From: Pseudomonas moorei
GTDB taxonomy: Bacteria > Pseudomonadota > Gammaproteobacteria > Pseudomonadales > Pseudomonadaceae
Assembly: GCF_008801475.1 (NCBI RefSeq)
Contig: NZ_VZPP01000006.1
Coordinates: 62,001 to 126,000 of the forward strand
DNA length: 64,000 nucleotides
Reading direction: 5' to 3'
Positions 38,707 to 46,496 of this stretch are shown piece after piece. The notes below the pieces were generated by a model that searched no databases, was not told where the DNA came from, and saw only the letters and a list, made by a program, of their open reading frames with translations. Position numbers and translations under genes: made by a program. Position 1 is the stretch's first letter. Each line of letters begins with the position of its first letter.

Positions 38707-39801
38707 CTACTTGAGTCTGATGAAGTGTGCACTTCGAACTCGAGCAGCTTCGGCACTAAATGCGTTGCTATTGGGATTAATGACTGCGTGATACTCCTTA
38801 AGATACTGTTGCGCTGCGTTGACGCTGGGGCGGTTCATTAGCGAAACTTCACGATCAAACCTTCCTTGCGCTGCGTCGTTCAACCTTGTGTAGTTAATTG
38901 CTTCCTGTCTATCCGTGGACAGGCTCTTAATATAATTTAGCAGTTTAACGTGATCATTCTGATCAGCTGCTATCCCTGTCATTTTTTGCAGATATTCGCT
39001 TTCTCTTTTTGCACTGGACAGATCATTAAAAAATTTCGCGTTGCGACGGGGCTTGCTGCTACCCAAAAAATCAAGGCGGAGCGCCAGATCACGAGCCTCG
39101 ACCGCTTGCAATGGCGTCACTCCAGATTTTAATGTCCTCGCCCCCCCACTCTCCCACATGTTTATAGTCCCTGTTTTTGCTACAATTTTTGCCTCATTTA
39201 TTCTGGCTGTTATTTTGGCAGCTGCGCGACTCTTCCAAGCTAACAGTCCAGCTTTTATAAATTGGGAAACATGTCCATCTGGGTCATACCGATTAACCGG
39301 GTCCCCCAAACAATACGTATACGAATTTATCCCTCCCTTTCCAAATGGACTCAAACTGTCCGGACTGTTGAACCGCATCAACACCGAATTAAATGCCCGA
39401 TAACCGTTACCCAACAAATAATGCCCGATTACCGGATTCAGTCGTTCGCCGTTGAAACCCAGCAAGCTGAGCAAGCCATTTCCAAGTTGGCGATAACCGT
39501 AGGGTGAATACGTGAAGGGTTGTCGCTGATGATTTGGTTTGAGCGTATGGAGTATCGAGCGTTGTTGATCCGTGGCAAGCAACATGGTGTCGCTTACACC
39601 GTCCTGGCGCTGTTGTTGTGCCAATAGCTGCTCATCGTGCTGGACGATTGAGTGGTGCAATGTGCCCTGAACTTCAGTGGTCACGCGACTTTTACAATAA
39701 AAGCGTTGAAGCGTGGACTCTTGCGGTTTGGCCTGGCTGACCAGGCGATCCAAAGGATCGTAGCGATAGGAGCAGAGCTGGTTCTGCTGGGGGGAAATCA
39801 T
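38707..39801 (-). CDS. Orphan short RHS repeat-associated core protein with variable C-terminus
   Basis: A 364-residue protein holding only the end of an Rhs shell: CSYRYDPLDRLVSQ, GYRQLGNGLLSLLGFNGERLNPVIGHYLLGNGYRAFNSVLMRFNSPDSLSPFGKGGINSYTYCLGDPVNRYDPDG in overlapping pieces, the hallmark of the RHS core. After DPDG comes an unrelated, clearly more AT-rich 200-residue C-terminal domain (TRINEAKIVAKTGT..EYHAVINPNS), the position of polymorphic toxins. GGAG lies 6 bases before the ATG, so the gene looks intact rather than truncated; stand-alone short Rhs genes are common in pseudomonads. No immunity gene adjoins, so whether the tail is toxic is open. Confidence 0.8.
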   Translation of the reverse strand: MISPQQNQLCSYRYDPLDRLVSQAKPQESTLQRFYCKSRVTTEVQGTLHHSIVQHDEQLLAQQQRQDGVSDTMLLATDQQRSILHTLKPNHQRQPFTYSPYGYRQLGNGLLSLLGFNGERLNPVIGHYLLGNGYRAFNSVLMRFNSPDSLSPFGKGGINSYTYCLGDPVNRYDPDGHVSQFIKAGLLAWKSRAAAKITARINEAKIVAKTGTINMWESGGARTLKSGVTPLQAVEARDLALRLDFLGSSKPRRNAKFFNDLSSAKRESEYLQKMTGIAADQNDHVKLLNYIKSLSTDRQEAINYTRLNDAAQGRFDREVSLMNRPSVNAAQQYLKEYHAVINPNSNAFSAEAARVRSAHFIRLK

Positions 39802-39963
39802 GGTGTGCTCCGGTTTTCAATGTCCGAGAGCACGAGTATCTGTGACGTCGCTCTGGTTGTGACCTAGCAGAACTGATAGGCGTGTATTGTTTAGCACCGG
39901 TAATCGCGCGTTCAGTTGATCCGGCTATCTCGGCGACTGTTTTTGCGGAAGTTGAATGATGTG

Positions 39964-39997
39964 AAAAAACGCGGCCCTTTGTGGGGTCGCGTTTTTT
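39964..39997. terminator. Bidirectional terminator hairpin
   Basis: AAAAAACGCG pairs with CGCGTTTTTT around an inner GCCC/GGGG stem, so there is a U-run on either strand. On the minus strand it would end transcription from the DUF6124-like gene ahead of the Rhs gene. Confidence 0.75.
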
Positions 39998-40013
39998 ATG
40001 GATCGCAAAACAT

Positions 40014-40162
40014 CTGTGGCGAGCGAGCTTGTCGGAACGCCGCACCGTCACGCTGGGTTGCGAAGCAGTCCCATAGCTGTTGATTGCGTTTTGTCTGATA
40101 AACCGCATTCACCGGGTTTGGGGTCGCTTCGCAACCCAGCGCGAGCAAGCTCGCTCGCCACA
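40014..40162. repeat. REPIN (inverted REP pair)
   Basis: CTGTGGCGAGCGAGCTTGTC at the left is the inverse of GCGAGCAAGCTCGCTCGCCACA at the right, and inside lie GCTGGGTTGCGAAGC and GCTTCGCAACCCAGC, also inverse. The same architecture recurs at 40855-40988. Confidence 0.85.
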
Positions 40163-40174
40163 ATGGATCAGTGT

Positions 40175-40492
40175 TCAACCGGGCGGAGCGAGGTTATCCG
40201 GTGCGCGGTTCACCGACAGCTCGGCCAGCATGATCACCTGCTGGATACCCAACAACATGCTGCGCTGCGGCCCGTCCACGAAGGTCGCGAAGTCGGTGGC
40301 CATGATGCTCGCGGACGCCAGTGATTCGCAGGCGTGGGCCAGCAGGCTCTCGGTGTCGATGTCGGGGGCGATGAGGAACATCTTGCTCGGGGTGTGGGGA
40401 GTGCTGGATTGCAGGAGGGTGGGTTTGAGGTGGAGGCTGGGGGTCGTGCTGTCGGTATTTGATTCGGGGGGATTGGGGGTGGGTTTGGGCAT
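40175..40492 (-). CDS. DUF6124-like small protein
   Basis: A 105-residue protein of a family widespread in Pseudomonas (DUF6124, also filed as DUF3077-like): KPTPNPPESNTDS near the start, then MFLIAPDIDTESLLAHACESLASASIMATDFATFVDGPQRSMLLGIQQVIMLAELSVNRALD-like core in pieces SLLAHACESLASAS and GIQQVIMLAELSVNRAPD. AAGGAG lies 6 bases before the ATG at 40492. No signal peptide is present and the biochemical role is unknown. It is preceded by a long non-coding leader with inverted repeats and flanked by two REPINs. Confidence 0.75.
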   Translation of the reverse strand: MPKPTPNPPESNTDSTTPSLHLKPTLLQSSTPHTPSKMFLIAPDIDTESLLAHACESLASASIMATDFATFVDGPQRSMLLGIQQVIMLAELSVNRAPDNLAPPG

Positions 40493-40854
40493 GGTGGAGC
40501 TCCTTTATACCTGGTGAAACCACCAATACCTGTCGCTAAACAAGCAAGGGTGGCAGCTGTACGCAGGTTAGCGAACCGGGAGGTATAAGACCCGGCAGAC
40601 CCGAGGGCCTCCCACGCACAGCCACCATGTCGAAAATTGCACACTTACAAGCATGCCATCGAAACTGGAGCGTTGATGCGCTTATACCTGATCGGGTCGC
40701 TAAACCCGGTCGCTGAATGGGTAGCGACATGAAAACGATAGAGATCAGGGCCAAAGCGCACAAGCCGGCGGATTCTGGCGTAGTTGTAGGCAACGACGCA
40801 AGGTGACGCAGCTTCACTCCAAGTCCTACAGCCCGTTCTGACAAACATAGATCC
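40493..40854. other. Leader region of the DUF6124-like gene with inverted TATACCTG elements
   Basis: About 360 bases upstream of the DUF6124-like start without a credible gene. TTATACCTG occurs at 40507 and 40681 and its inverse GAGGTATAAG at 40577, each next to a GTCGCTAA or TTAGCGA block. The ordered inverted units suggest a folded leader or regulator sites. A 117-codon minus-strand frame at 40536-40889 runs through it but has no ribosome site. Confidence 0.45.
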
Positions 40855-40988
40855 CTGTGGCGAGCGAGCTTGCTCGCGCTGGGTTGCAAGCAACCCCAAA
40901 CCCGATGAATGCGGTGTGTCAGACAAAACGCAATCGTCAGCTATGGGGCTACTTCGTAACCCAGCGCGAGCAAGCTCGCTCGCCACAG
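40855..40988. repeat. REPIN (inverted REP pair)
   Basis: CTGTGGCGAGCGAGCTTGCTCG at the left is inverse to CGAGCAAGCTCGCTCGCCACAG at the right; inner GCTGGGTTGC and GTAACCCAGC blocks also pair. It is the closest relative of the REPIN at 40014-40162, only 700 bases away. Confidence 0.85.
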
Positions 40989-41041
40989 TGGATCGGTTGC
41001 ACCTGCGGGTAATTGGTTGGCTGTGAGGCCGCCATCGTCAT

Positions 41042-41535
41042 CGATGACGCGGGCTGTCTGAATGCCCGCGTTGCACGGACGTTCATCGCGAGCAGGCTCG
41101 CTCCTACAGAAAGGCACAGCAACGCGCGCCACCCCGCTCCTCACCACTCATCAGGCCGAGCGTTAGCTCGCCTGCAGCTCTTGATCTTGATCCACCCGCC
41201 CCTTCGGGAGGCTGAGTGGAGGTGTGCATCCGGGGAGTGGCGCGCAGCGCCGTTCGACGCAGTCGAACACGCTGCATGTAGGTTGAAGCGAAGCCAACCG
41301 GAGGGCAGTGTCCCCGGATGGATACCGCAGCGAAGGAACGCCGAGCCTTAGCGAGGGGCCGGACGCCGGGGCGAGACCTTTTGGTTCCTTTTGTGGCGTT
41401 TGACAAAAGGGACTCGCCGTAAGGGCGAAACCCTAAGCCGCCGTTACCGCAGCAACGGATATGTACGCGGTCAACACCACACAGGTCGGCTGTCAGGCCG
41501 CCATCGCTGCGATGCGGCGCCCCGACTAGCCAGCT
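41042..41535 (+). repeat. Dispersed ~480 bp repeat, copy B
   Basis: Second copy of the element at 8373-8855, same strand and closely similar along its length. It again begins with a REP half (ATCGCGAGCAGGCTCGCTCC), contains the CCGCCCCTTCGGGAGG palindrome, and has the GGCGTTTG-loop hairpin (41383-41414) inside an outer GGCGAG/CTCGCC pair. It ends about 65 bases before the csgG stop. No coding function is supported. Confidence 0.85.
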
Positions 41536-41601
41536 CCCACAATAGACCGGGTACACCTTCCCACAGTCGATCGGACTACACCTGCGAGCAACCACCCAAC
41601 C

Positions 41602-42465
41602 TCACTCCCCCTGCCCCTCAGGATCCACCTTGTTCTGCGTCAGGTAGCGATCCAGCGTCGCATTAGTGTCCGGCGAATTATCCCCGGCCACCTGCCACAA
41701 ACGCCGCTCAATGCCCTGGGCCAGCAAATGCCCCACCGCCGCCTCGATCGCCGACAACACACACAACTGCGCCGGTTCGTTGGTGGTGTAGCCCACTTCA
41801 GCCTCAAGCAACTTCTTGAACTCGATGAACTTGAACACCCCGGCACTGCGGCCCACGGAGTAGATGGTCTTGCTGGTCATCACGTTGGCCAGCACCTGCC
41901 CGCTGCGCACGTCCACCGCCCGCAGGTTGACCGTGACCTGATCCACGCGATACTCCCGGGAAATGTCGATGCCCAGGTAGCGCGCCCCTTCCCCGCCGCT
42001 GCGCACGTTGGTGTCGTAGGCGATAATGCCGCCCTCGAGCATCATGTTCGCCGCCTGCAATGGCGGCAGCTCGCCCTGAATGTTCACCGGGGTGTTCGGC
42101 TTCTTCTGCGAGGCGCGGATGATCTTGCGCTCGGTCAGCAGGTTCTGCAGCCCTTCACGCTCCAGCACCACAAACCAGCCACTGGCCTGCAAGGCGTCCA
42201 TCAGCATGCTCGCCGCGCCCTGGGTCACGCTGGTGGAAAAAGAACTGGCCGGGGTCGGCTTGTACTGCCCGGTCTGATCGCGGAAACCATAGACCACGGC
42301 CATCAACCGGCCCTTGGGTCGTGGCATGTTCAACAAGTCGTAGTAGGTCGAGGCCCTGGGGGTCAGGGTCGGGGTTTCGGTGTCCTGCTCGGCCGACATC
42401 GGCTCGCGCAGACCGCACCCTTGTAATGCCGCCAACATCAGCCCCAGCACAATTATTTTTTTCAT
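41602..42465 (-). CDS. csgG: Curli production outer-membrane channel CsgG
   Basis: A 287-residue lipoprotein (lipobox LQGC near residue 17) that forms the nonameric outer-membrane channel for curlin export. Typical regions are YYDLLNMPRPKGRLMAVVYGFRDQTGQYKP, GAASMLMDALQASGWFVVLEREGLQNLLTERKIIRA, MMLEGGIIAYDTNVRSGG and SVGRSAGVFKFIEFKKLLEAEVGYTTNEP, all as separate conserved blocks. The ATG at 42465 begins directly at the lipoprotein signal. It is the last gene of the long leftward operon, 30 bases after csgF. Confidence 0.92.
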   Translation of the reverse strand: MKKIIVLGLMLAALQGCGLREPMSAEQDTETPTLTPRASTYYDLLNMPRPKGRLMAVVYGFRDQTGQYKPTPASSFSTSVTQGAASMLMDALQASGWFVVLEREGLQNLLTERKIIRASQKKPNTPVNIQGELPPLQAANMMLEGGIIAYDTNVRSGGEGARYLGIDISREYRVDQVTVNLRAVDVRSGQVLANVMTSKTIYSVGRSAGVFKFIEFKKLLEAEVGYTTNEPAQLCVLSAIEAAVGHLLAQGIERRLWQVAGDNSPDTNATLDRYLTQNKVDPEGQGE

Positions 42466-42495
42466 GTCCCTAACTCCCCATCGACCCAATCCCTA

Positions 42496-42912
42496 TCAGT
42501 TCAGGCCATTCACCTTGATTTCCGAGAGCTCGCCAGTAGCCCGGTCGGTCACTTCAATCGTCAATTGCCCTGAGTCGTCGACGACGTTGACGATAAAGGC
42601 GTCGGTGGACAGGCTTCCCGTATTGCCGGTGGAAATGTTGTCCAGCAGTTGCCCCAGCAACCTCGATTGCAATTGACTGCTGAACCGCTCCAGGGCCGAT
42701 GTCCCGGCCACGGTGGTGCGATCCTTCAAGTCCGGGTCGTCGTGGTCGTTTTGCGCCTGGGCGTTGTTGAGCAGCCAGGTGCCGTTCAACGGGTTGCCGC
42801 CAAACGACGGGTTGATCGGCGTGTACACCAATTCGGTGGCCTGGACCAACCCACAACTTCCCAGCCCGAGCAACCAGAGCCCGAGGTGCCGCGAGACAGT
42901 GTTCGTTTTCAT
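42496..42912 (-). CDS. csgF: Curli assembly factor CsgF
   Basis: A 138-residue exported protein (signal ending LVQA-TE). CsgF binds the CsgG pore at the surface and positions the nucleator. The mature N-terminus TELVYTPINPSFGGNPLNGTWLLNNAQAQN, conserved in blocks such as INPSFGGNP and LNNAQAQN, is the CsgG-binding peptide. The C-terminal half (DAFIVNVVDDSGQLTIEVTD) matches the family. Its ATG overlaps the csgE stop by four bases (ATGA). Confidence 0.92.
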   Translation of the reverse strand: MKTNTVSRHLGLWLLGLGSCGLVQATELVYTPINPSFGGNPLNGTWLLNNAQAQNDHDDPDLKDRTTVAGTSALERFSSQLQSRLLGQLLDNISTGNTGSLSTDAFIVNVVDDSGQLTIEVTDRATGELSEIKVNGLN

Positions 42913-43298
42913 AGTTCGTCCCTCTCAAGGTCCGTGGTGTCCTGCAACAAGGCTTCCAGCTTGCGCTGGACAACCTGCCCGCGTACCCAGTCGGCGGCGG
43001 CATAGGCGTCGTCCTTGAGGTCCACGGTGTTCGGCGGCAGGAAGCGCCGATAAACCAAACGCTGTTGATATTCCACGGTCACCAGGCTGCCCCAGCGAGC
43101 CGAAGGCCGTTCGCGTACCACCAGGTTGAAATCCATCGGGCTGGTGGCGCGCAGGCGTTCACTGAACGCGTAGTAAAAGTCGTGGCCGATGTGCGAGATC
43201 GTGTCGTCGACGATGAAACCGAGCATTTCGTCCTCCTCGCCGGCCGAAGCGACAGCGCTGCTCAGCAGCAGGATCAAGGCCAGGCACAAGCGCTTCAT
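42909..43298 (-). CDS. csgE: Curli secretion adaptor CsgE
   Basis: A 129-residue periplasmic protein (signal ending AVASA-GE). CsgE caps the periplasmic side of CsgG and delivers curlin subunits. Family features are GFIVDDTISHIGHDFYYAFS and LVVRERPSARWGSLVTVEY. Its ATG overlaps the stop of the preceding pseudopilin gene by four bases (ATGA), so curli export genes are translationally coupled to type II secretion-like genes. This arrangement differs from the enteric csgDEFG operon, and no csgD or csgC is seen. Confidence 0.9.
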   Translation of the reverse strand: MKRLCLALILLLSSAVASAGEEDEMLGFIVDDTISHIGHDFYYAFSERLRATSPMDFNLVVRERPSARWGSLVTVEYQQRLVYRRFLPPNTVDLKDDAYAAADWVRGQVVQRKLEALLQDTTDLERDEL

Positions 43299-43834
43299 GG
43301 CTGCAACGCCTGAGGGGCTTTGCTCTGGCCTTTGGCCGGCCCCGAGCTGCCATCGAGGAAGGCCTTCTCGGCCACGAACTGCCAGTCCTTGTAGCTGGCC
43401 ATGCCGTTGAAGTCCGACCACTGGCTGGGGAAATTCGCCTGTTTCAACGGTTTTTCCGTGGAGGCGCTGCTAAGGCCGGTGATGCGCCCGTCGAAGCCGC
43501 GCATCAGGGCCCACTCGCCGCCGCCGATCGGGTCCGGATACAGCTGACGCAGATGGTGTTTCGGGTTGGGAAAGCGCTCGTCCTGCAGCAGGTCGGCGAG
43601 TTCTTTGGGGTACTGGGCCACACCGGGCGAACTGCGGTAATAGCTGCGCAAGGCCTGGGCGTACTGCGTGCCGACCCATAGCAACTGGCGTTCACGGTCG
43701 CGGCGCGAGGCGGTGGCCCACATCTCGCCGGCACTGGCCAGGCCCATGCCCATCACCATGATCAGCAGCAGCACACCCAGGTAGGTGAAACCGCCCTGCG
43801 CAGCAGGCTTACCACTCGGAATAGAGGCTGCCAT
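43295..43834 (-). CDS. Pseudopilin lacking Glu5 (possible GspK-like tip subunit)
   Basis: A 179-residue prepilin-like protein. The N-terminus AAQGG-FTYLGVLLLIMVMGMGLASAG has a prepilin peptidase site after Gly and a hydrophobic helix, but position +5 of the mature protein is Gly instead of Glu. Loss of Glu5 is typical of GspK, the tip subunit of type II pseudopili. A soluble domain follows (YAQALRSYYRSSPGVAQYPKELADLL). It overlaps the preceding pseudopilin gene by 26 bases, and csgE starts within its stop. GGGAGGG precedes the ATG at 43834. Confidence 0.8.
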   Translation of the reverse strand: MAASIPSGKPAAQGGFTYLGVLLLIMVMGMGLASAGEMWATASRRDRERQLLWVGTQYAQALRSYYRSSPGVAQYPKELADLLQDERFPNPKHHLRQLYPDPIGGGEWALMRGFDGRITGLSSASTEKPLKQANFPSQWSDFNGMASYKDWQFVAEKAFLDGSSGPAKGQSKAPQALQP

Positions 43835-44183
43835 CACGCGCCCTCCCGGTGGCTCCGCTCTTGATATCGGCCACACCGCCCTGTACGCCATCGGGCGGCG
43901 CGACCAGGACCCAGGCGTCCTTGCGTTCGGCAATCGGGTCCATTGGCTGGTTGCGCAGATAGCGCTGTTCGACCATTTGCTCAATGGAATCGGGATAACG
44001 CCCGGTGTCGCCGTAGTAGTGATCGAGGGCTTCGCGCATGGCCGAGAGGCTCTGGCGCAGGGTGGTCTCTTTCGAGGCTTCGAGGCTGTTGAAATAACGC
44101 GGCAAGGCAATGGTCATCAGGGTCGCGATGATTGCCATGACCACCATCAACTCCAACAGGGTAAAACCCTTTTCCCGGCGCAT
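43809..44183 (-). CDS. Type II secretion-like pseudopilin (GspG family)
   Basis: A 124-residue prepilin: RREKG-FTLLELMVVMAIIATLMTIALPRY has the G/F cleavage site, Glu5 and a canonical hydrophobic helix. The rest (LRQSLSAMREALDHYYGDTGRYPDSIEQMVEQRYLRNQPMDPI) is GspG-like, with the typical tyrosine-rich, RYP-containing region. The C-terminus IKSGATGRARDGSLYSEW resembles the calcium-site end of GspG. The start at 44183 (MRREKGF) gives the usual short prepilin leader. It follows the first pseudopilin gene by four bases. Confidence 0.87.
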   Translation of the reverse strand: MRREKGFTLLELMVVMAIIATLMTIALPRYFNSLEASKETTLRQSLSAMREALDHYYGDTGRYPDSIEQMVEQRYLRNQPMDPIAERKDAWVLVAPPDGVQGGVADIKSGATGRARDGSLYSEW

Positions 44184-44187
44184 AGAT

Positions 44188-44661
44188 TCACCACTCCCGG
44201 TAAGCGATGCCATTGAGACCCTTGCCCCGGGCCTTGGAGTAAACGTCGTAGACGTCTACACCCTCCCGTGGGTTTTGAGCCGTGCTGTCATAGGCGCGCA
44301 AGCCCCAACCACCGTCGTCGTCACGCTTGCTCGGAGCCAACGGATCGTGGGGCACGCGCCGCAGGAAATAGAACTTGGCACCCTTGGCGCTGCGCACGTC
44401 ACGCACGCCCTCCACCAGCACTTTCAGGTTCGGCGGATAGCCGCTGCTGTCGAGGGACTTTTCGATGTAACCGGCGTCGAACGCCCGTTTGTAGGCGTCG
44501 ATGGCATCGCGAATCTGGTACAGCGCCGTGCGCAGTTCCTGCTCTTTGCCCCGGCGCACCACGGTCTCGGTCAGCGGCGCGGCCAGGCCGGCCAGAAGGC
44601 CGACCAGGGCGAGCGTCACCACGACTTCGATCAGGGTAAAACCGCGTTGCGAGGCGTTCAT
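44188..44661 (-). CDS. Type II secretion-like pseudopilin (GspG family)
   Basis: A 157-residue prepilin: NASQRG-FTLIEVVVTLALVGLLAGLAAPL with peptidase site, Glu5 and membrane helix. Downstream ALYQIRDAIDAYKRAFDAGYI and SGYPPNLKVLVEGV are GspG-like, and it ends GKGLNGIAYREW, similar to the C-terminus of the next gene. The ATG at 44661 is two bases after the secretin stop. Two GspG-type subunits side by side suggest a pseudopilus made of more than one major subunit. Confidence 0.87.
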   Translation of the reverse strand: MNASQRGFTLIEVVVTLALVGLLAGLAAPLTETVVRRGKEQELRTALYQIRDAIDAYKRAFDAGYIEKSLDSSGYPPNLKVLVEGVRDVRSAKGAKFYFLRRVPHDPLAPSKRDDDGGWGLRAYDSTAQNPREGVDVYDVYSKARGKGLNGIAYREW

Positions 44662-44663
44662 GA

Positions 44664-46496
44664 TCAAGGCTTCCCGACGGTTACGGTGGTCGCGATCGGT
44701 GCACTCATGCCATTGGCGCGAACCTCTTCGACTTCGACCTTCGAACGGTCCGGCGCCTGGATGTGCATGCTGGTTTCGGTGCCGGTGCTGAACTCCATGT
44801 CCGACGGGCTCTGGTACGGCAGGTTGCGCACGATCCTCGGGGTGATCGACAGCACCAGCTCGGATTTGCTGATGTCGTCCTTGTTGCTGCCGAACAGGCG
44901 GCCCAGGCCGGGGATGTCGCCAAGACCGGGGATCTTGTTGCCGGTGCTGCCATGGTCGTTACGCACCAGGCCGGCGAGGATCTGGGTTTCGCCGTCATGC
45001 AGACGCAGCGTGGTCTGGGCGTTGCGGGTATCGACCTGGACCGGGATGGTGCCCTGGCGGGTCGGCTCCAGCGGCGTGGCGTTACTGACTTCCAGGGCGA
45101 CCTTGATCGCCACCTCGTTGTTCAGGTGCACGGTCGGCTGAACTTCCAGCTTCAAACCGACGTCGAGGTAAGTCACGCTTTCGGTGATCACCGGTCCCTG
45201 GGTCGAAGGTACCGAGGTGGCGCTGATGATCGGCACCCGCTGACCGATGTGAATGCGCGCCTGTTCACGGTTGCTTACGCGGATCACCGGGCTGGCCAGG
45301 GTATTGATGTCCTTGTCCTGGGCGTTGATCTTGGCCTGTGGCGAAGGATTGATGGTGATCCGGCTGGAGTCGATGCCCTTGAGCTGATCGAGAATGGTCA
45401 CGGGCGAGCCGTCGCCGTTGACCACGCCAAAGGTGTTGGGCCATTGCAGGCCGAGGTCGAGGATGCGCTGGCGGGCGACTTCCATCACTTCCACTTCCAG
45501 CACCACCTCGGGGTTGGACTGATCCTGGGATTGCAGGAGTTTTTCCGCCATGCGGATGGCGTCCCCGGTGTCGCGCATGGTCAGGGTATTGAGGCGTTCA
45601 TCTACGAACACGTCGCGGGTCTTGAGCATGGTCTTGACCATGTTCAGCGCCGTGTTGGCATCGATGCTGGTCAGGTAGAAGGTGCGCATCACCAACTCCT
45701 GGTAGTCCTTGAGCTTCTGCGGCGAGTCCGGGTAGATCAGCAGGGTGTTTTCGTTCACCACTTTCTGGTGCAACTGGTTCTGTTGCAGCAGCAGTTCCAC
45801 GGCATCTTCGATGCGCACGTCACGCACGAAGATCGTGGCTTTCATGTCCGGGCGCAGGTCCTTGTCAAAGATGAAGTTCAACCCGGCGACCTGGGACAGC
45901 ACCTCGAAAATGGTCTTGAGGTTGGCATCGCGAAATTCCAGGGTCACCGGCCGGTCCAGGCGGGTCCGCAGTTGCGGATAAGGCACCACGTTGCGGCTCT
46001 GCACCAGGCGGATATTGCCTTGCAGTTCCAGGGCGCCTTCGTTGTTCGGGTCCAGTTCGAGGATCTGTTTGACCTGGCGTTCGGCACCATAGATGTCGCC
46101 GCGACGCAGGTCGCCTCGGGCCAGTTCGAGTTTTTCATCGAGGCTGCGCATGTGTTCGAGCTGGCGCATCGCGTCCTGCGCCCGACGGTTGTTCGGCTCG
46201 ATGGTCAACACCCGGCCGTACGCCATGCGGGCCGAAGCGAAATCACGCTGGGCGCGATCCATGTCGCCCTGGGTCAGCAGCGCCGTCACCGCCCGGGCGC
46301 GACCGTGATTGAGCGCCAGGTGCAGCTCGGTATCACGAGGGTTTTCCCGCAAGCCCTCCTCGATCCTGGCCAGGCCCGCTTCGTATTGGCCCGACTCCAT
46401 CAGTTGGGTCGCCTCTTCCTTGGCAATCTGTGCCGAGCTGCACGCCGCCAGACCTGCACAGAGACAAAAGCTCATCAGCAAACGGGATTTGTTCAT
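44664..46496 (-). CDS. gspD: TPR-containing lipoprotein secretin (GspD/MshL-like)
   Basis: A 610-residue outer-membrane secretin. A lipobox (GLAACSS, about residue 18) is followed by a helical TPR-like region (about 25-190: SGQYEAGLARIEEGLRENP, MAYGRVLTIEPNNRRAQ), a short secretin/TonB N-domain (VTLEFRDANLKTIFEVLSQ) and N-domains, then the pore-forming secretin domain (about 400-570: VPIISATSVPSTQGPVITESVTYLDVG, LAGLVRNDHGS, PGLGRLFGS). Lipidation and TPR region mean it need not rely on a separate pilotin. The ATG overlaps the preceding stop by four bases. It resembles MshL and the secretins of two-step oxidase exporters more than XcpQ. Confidence 0.88.
   Translation of the reverse strand: MNKSRLLMSFCLCAGLAACSSAQIAKEEATQLMESGQYEAGLARIEEGLRENPRDTELHLALNHGRARAVTALLTQGDMDRAQRDFASARMAYGRVLTIEPNNRRAQDAMRQLEHMRSLDEKLELARGDLRRGDIYGAERQVKQILELDPNNEGALELQGNIRLVQSRNVVPYPQLRTRLDRPVTLEFRDANLKTIFEVLSQVAGLNFIFDKDLRPDMKATIFVRDVRIEDAVELLLQQNQLHQKVVNENTLLIYPDSPQKLKDYQELVMRTFYLTSIDANTALNMVKTMLKTRDVFVDERLNTLTMRDTGDAIRMAEKLLQSQDQSNPEVVLEVEVMEVARQRILDLGLQWPNTFGVVNGDGSPVTILDQLKGIDSSRITINPSPQAKINAQDKDINTLASPVIRVSNREQARIHIGQRVPIISATSVPSTQGPVITESVTYLDVGLKLEVQPTVHLNNEVAIKVALEVSNATPLEPTRQGTIPVQVDTRNAQTTLRLHDGETQILAGLVRNDHGSTGNKIPGLGDIPGLGRLFGSNKDDISKSELVLSITPRIVRNLPYQSPSDMEFSTGTETSMHIQAPDRSKVEVEEVRANGMSAPIATTVTVGKP

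Larger units (their letters stand above)
39802..40174. other. Intergenic region with terminator and REPIN
   Basis: 373 bases between the Rhs gene and the DUF6124-like gene, both leftward. It contains the bidirectional terminator hairpin at 39964-39997 and the REPIN at 40014-40162. Upstream of the Rhs start only a presumed promoter (39810-39950) remains. No other gene is visible. Confidence 0.6.

Noticed and set aside
38707..39801. Rhs gene as a truncated pseudogene
   Set aside because: It has a good ribosome site, an intact frame and a length typical of stand-alone short Rhs proteins in pseudomonads.
40536..40889. 117-codon minus-strand frame upstream of the DUF6124-like gene
   Set aside because: No ribosome site, odd composition, and it runs into a REPIN; better explained as a structured leader.
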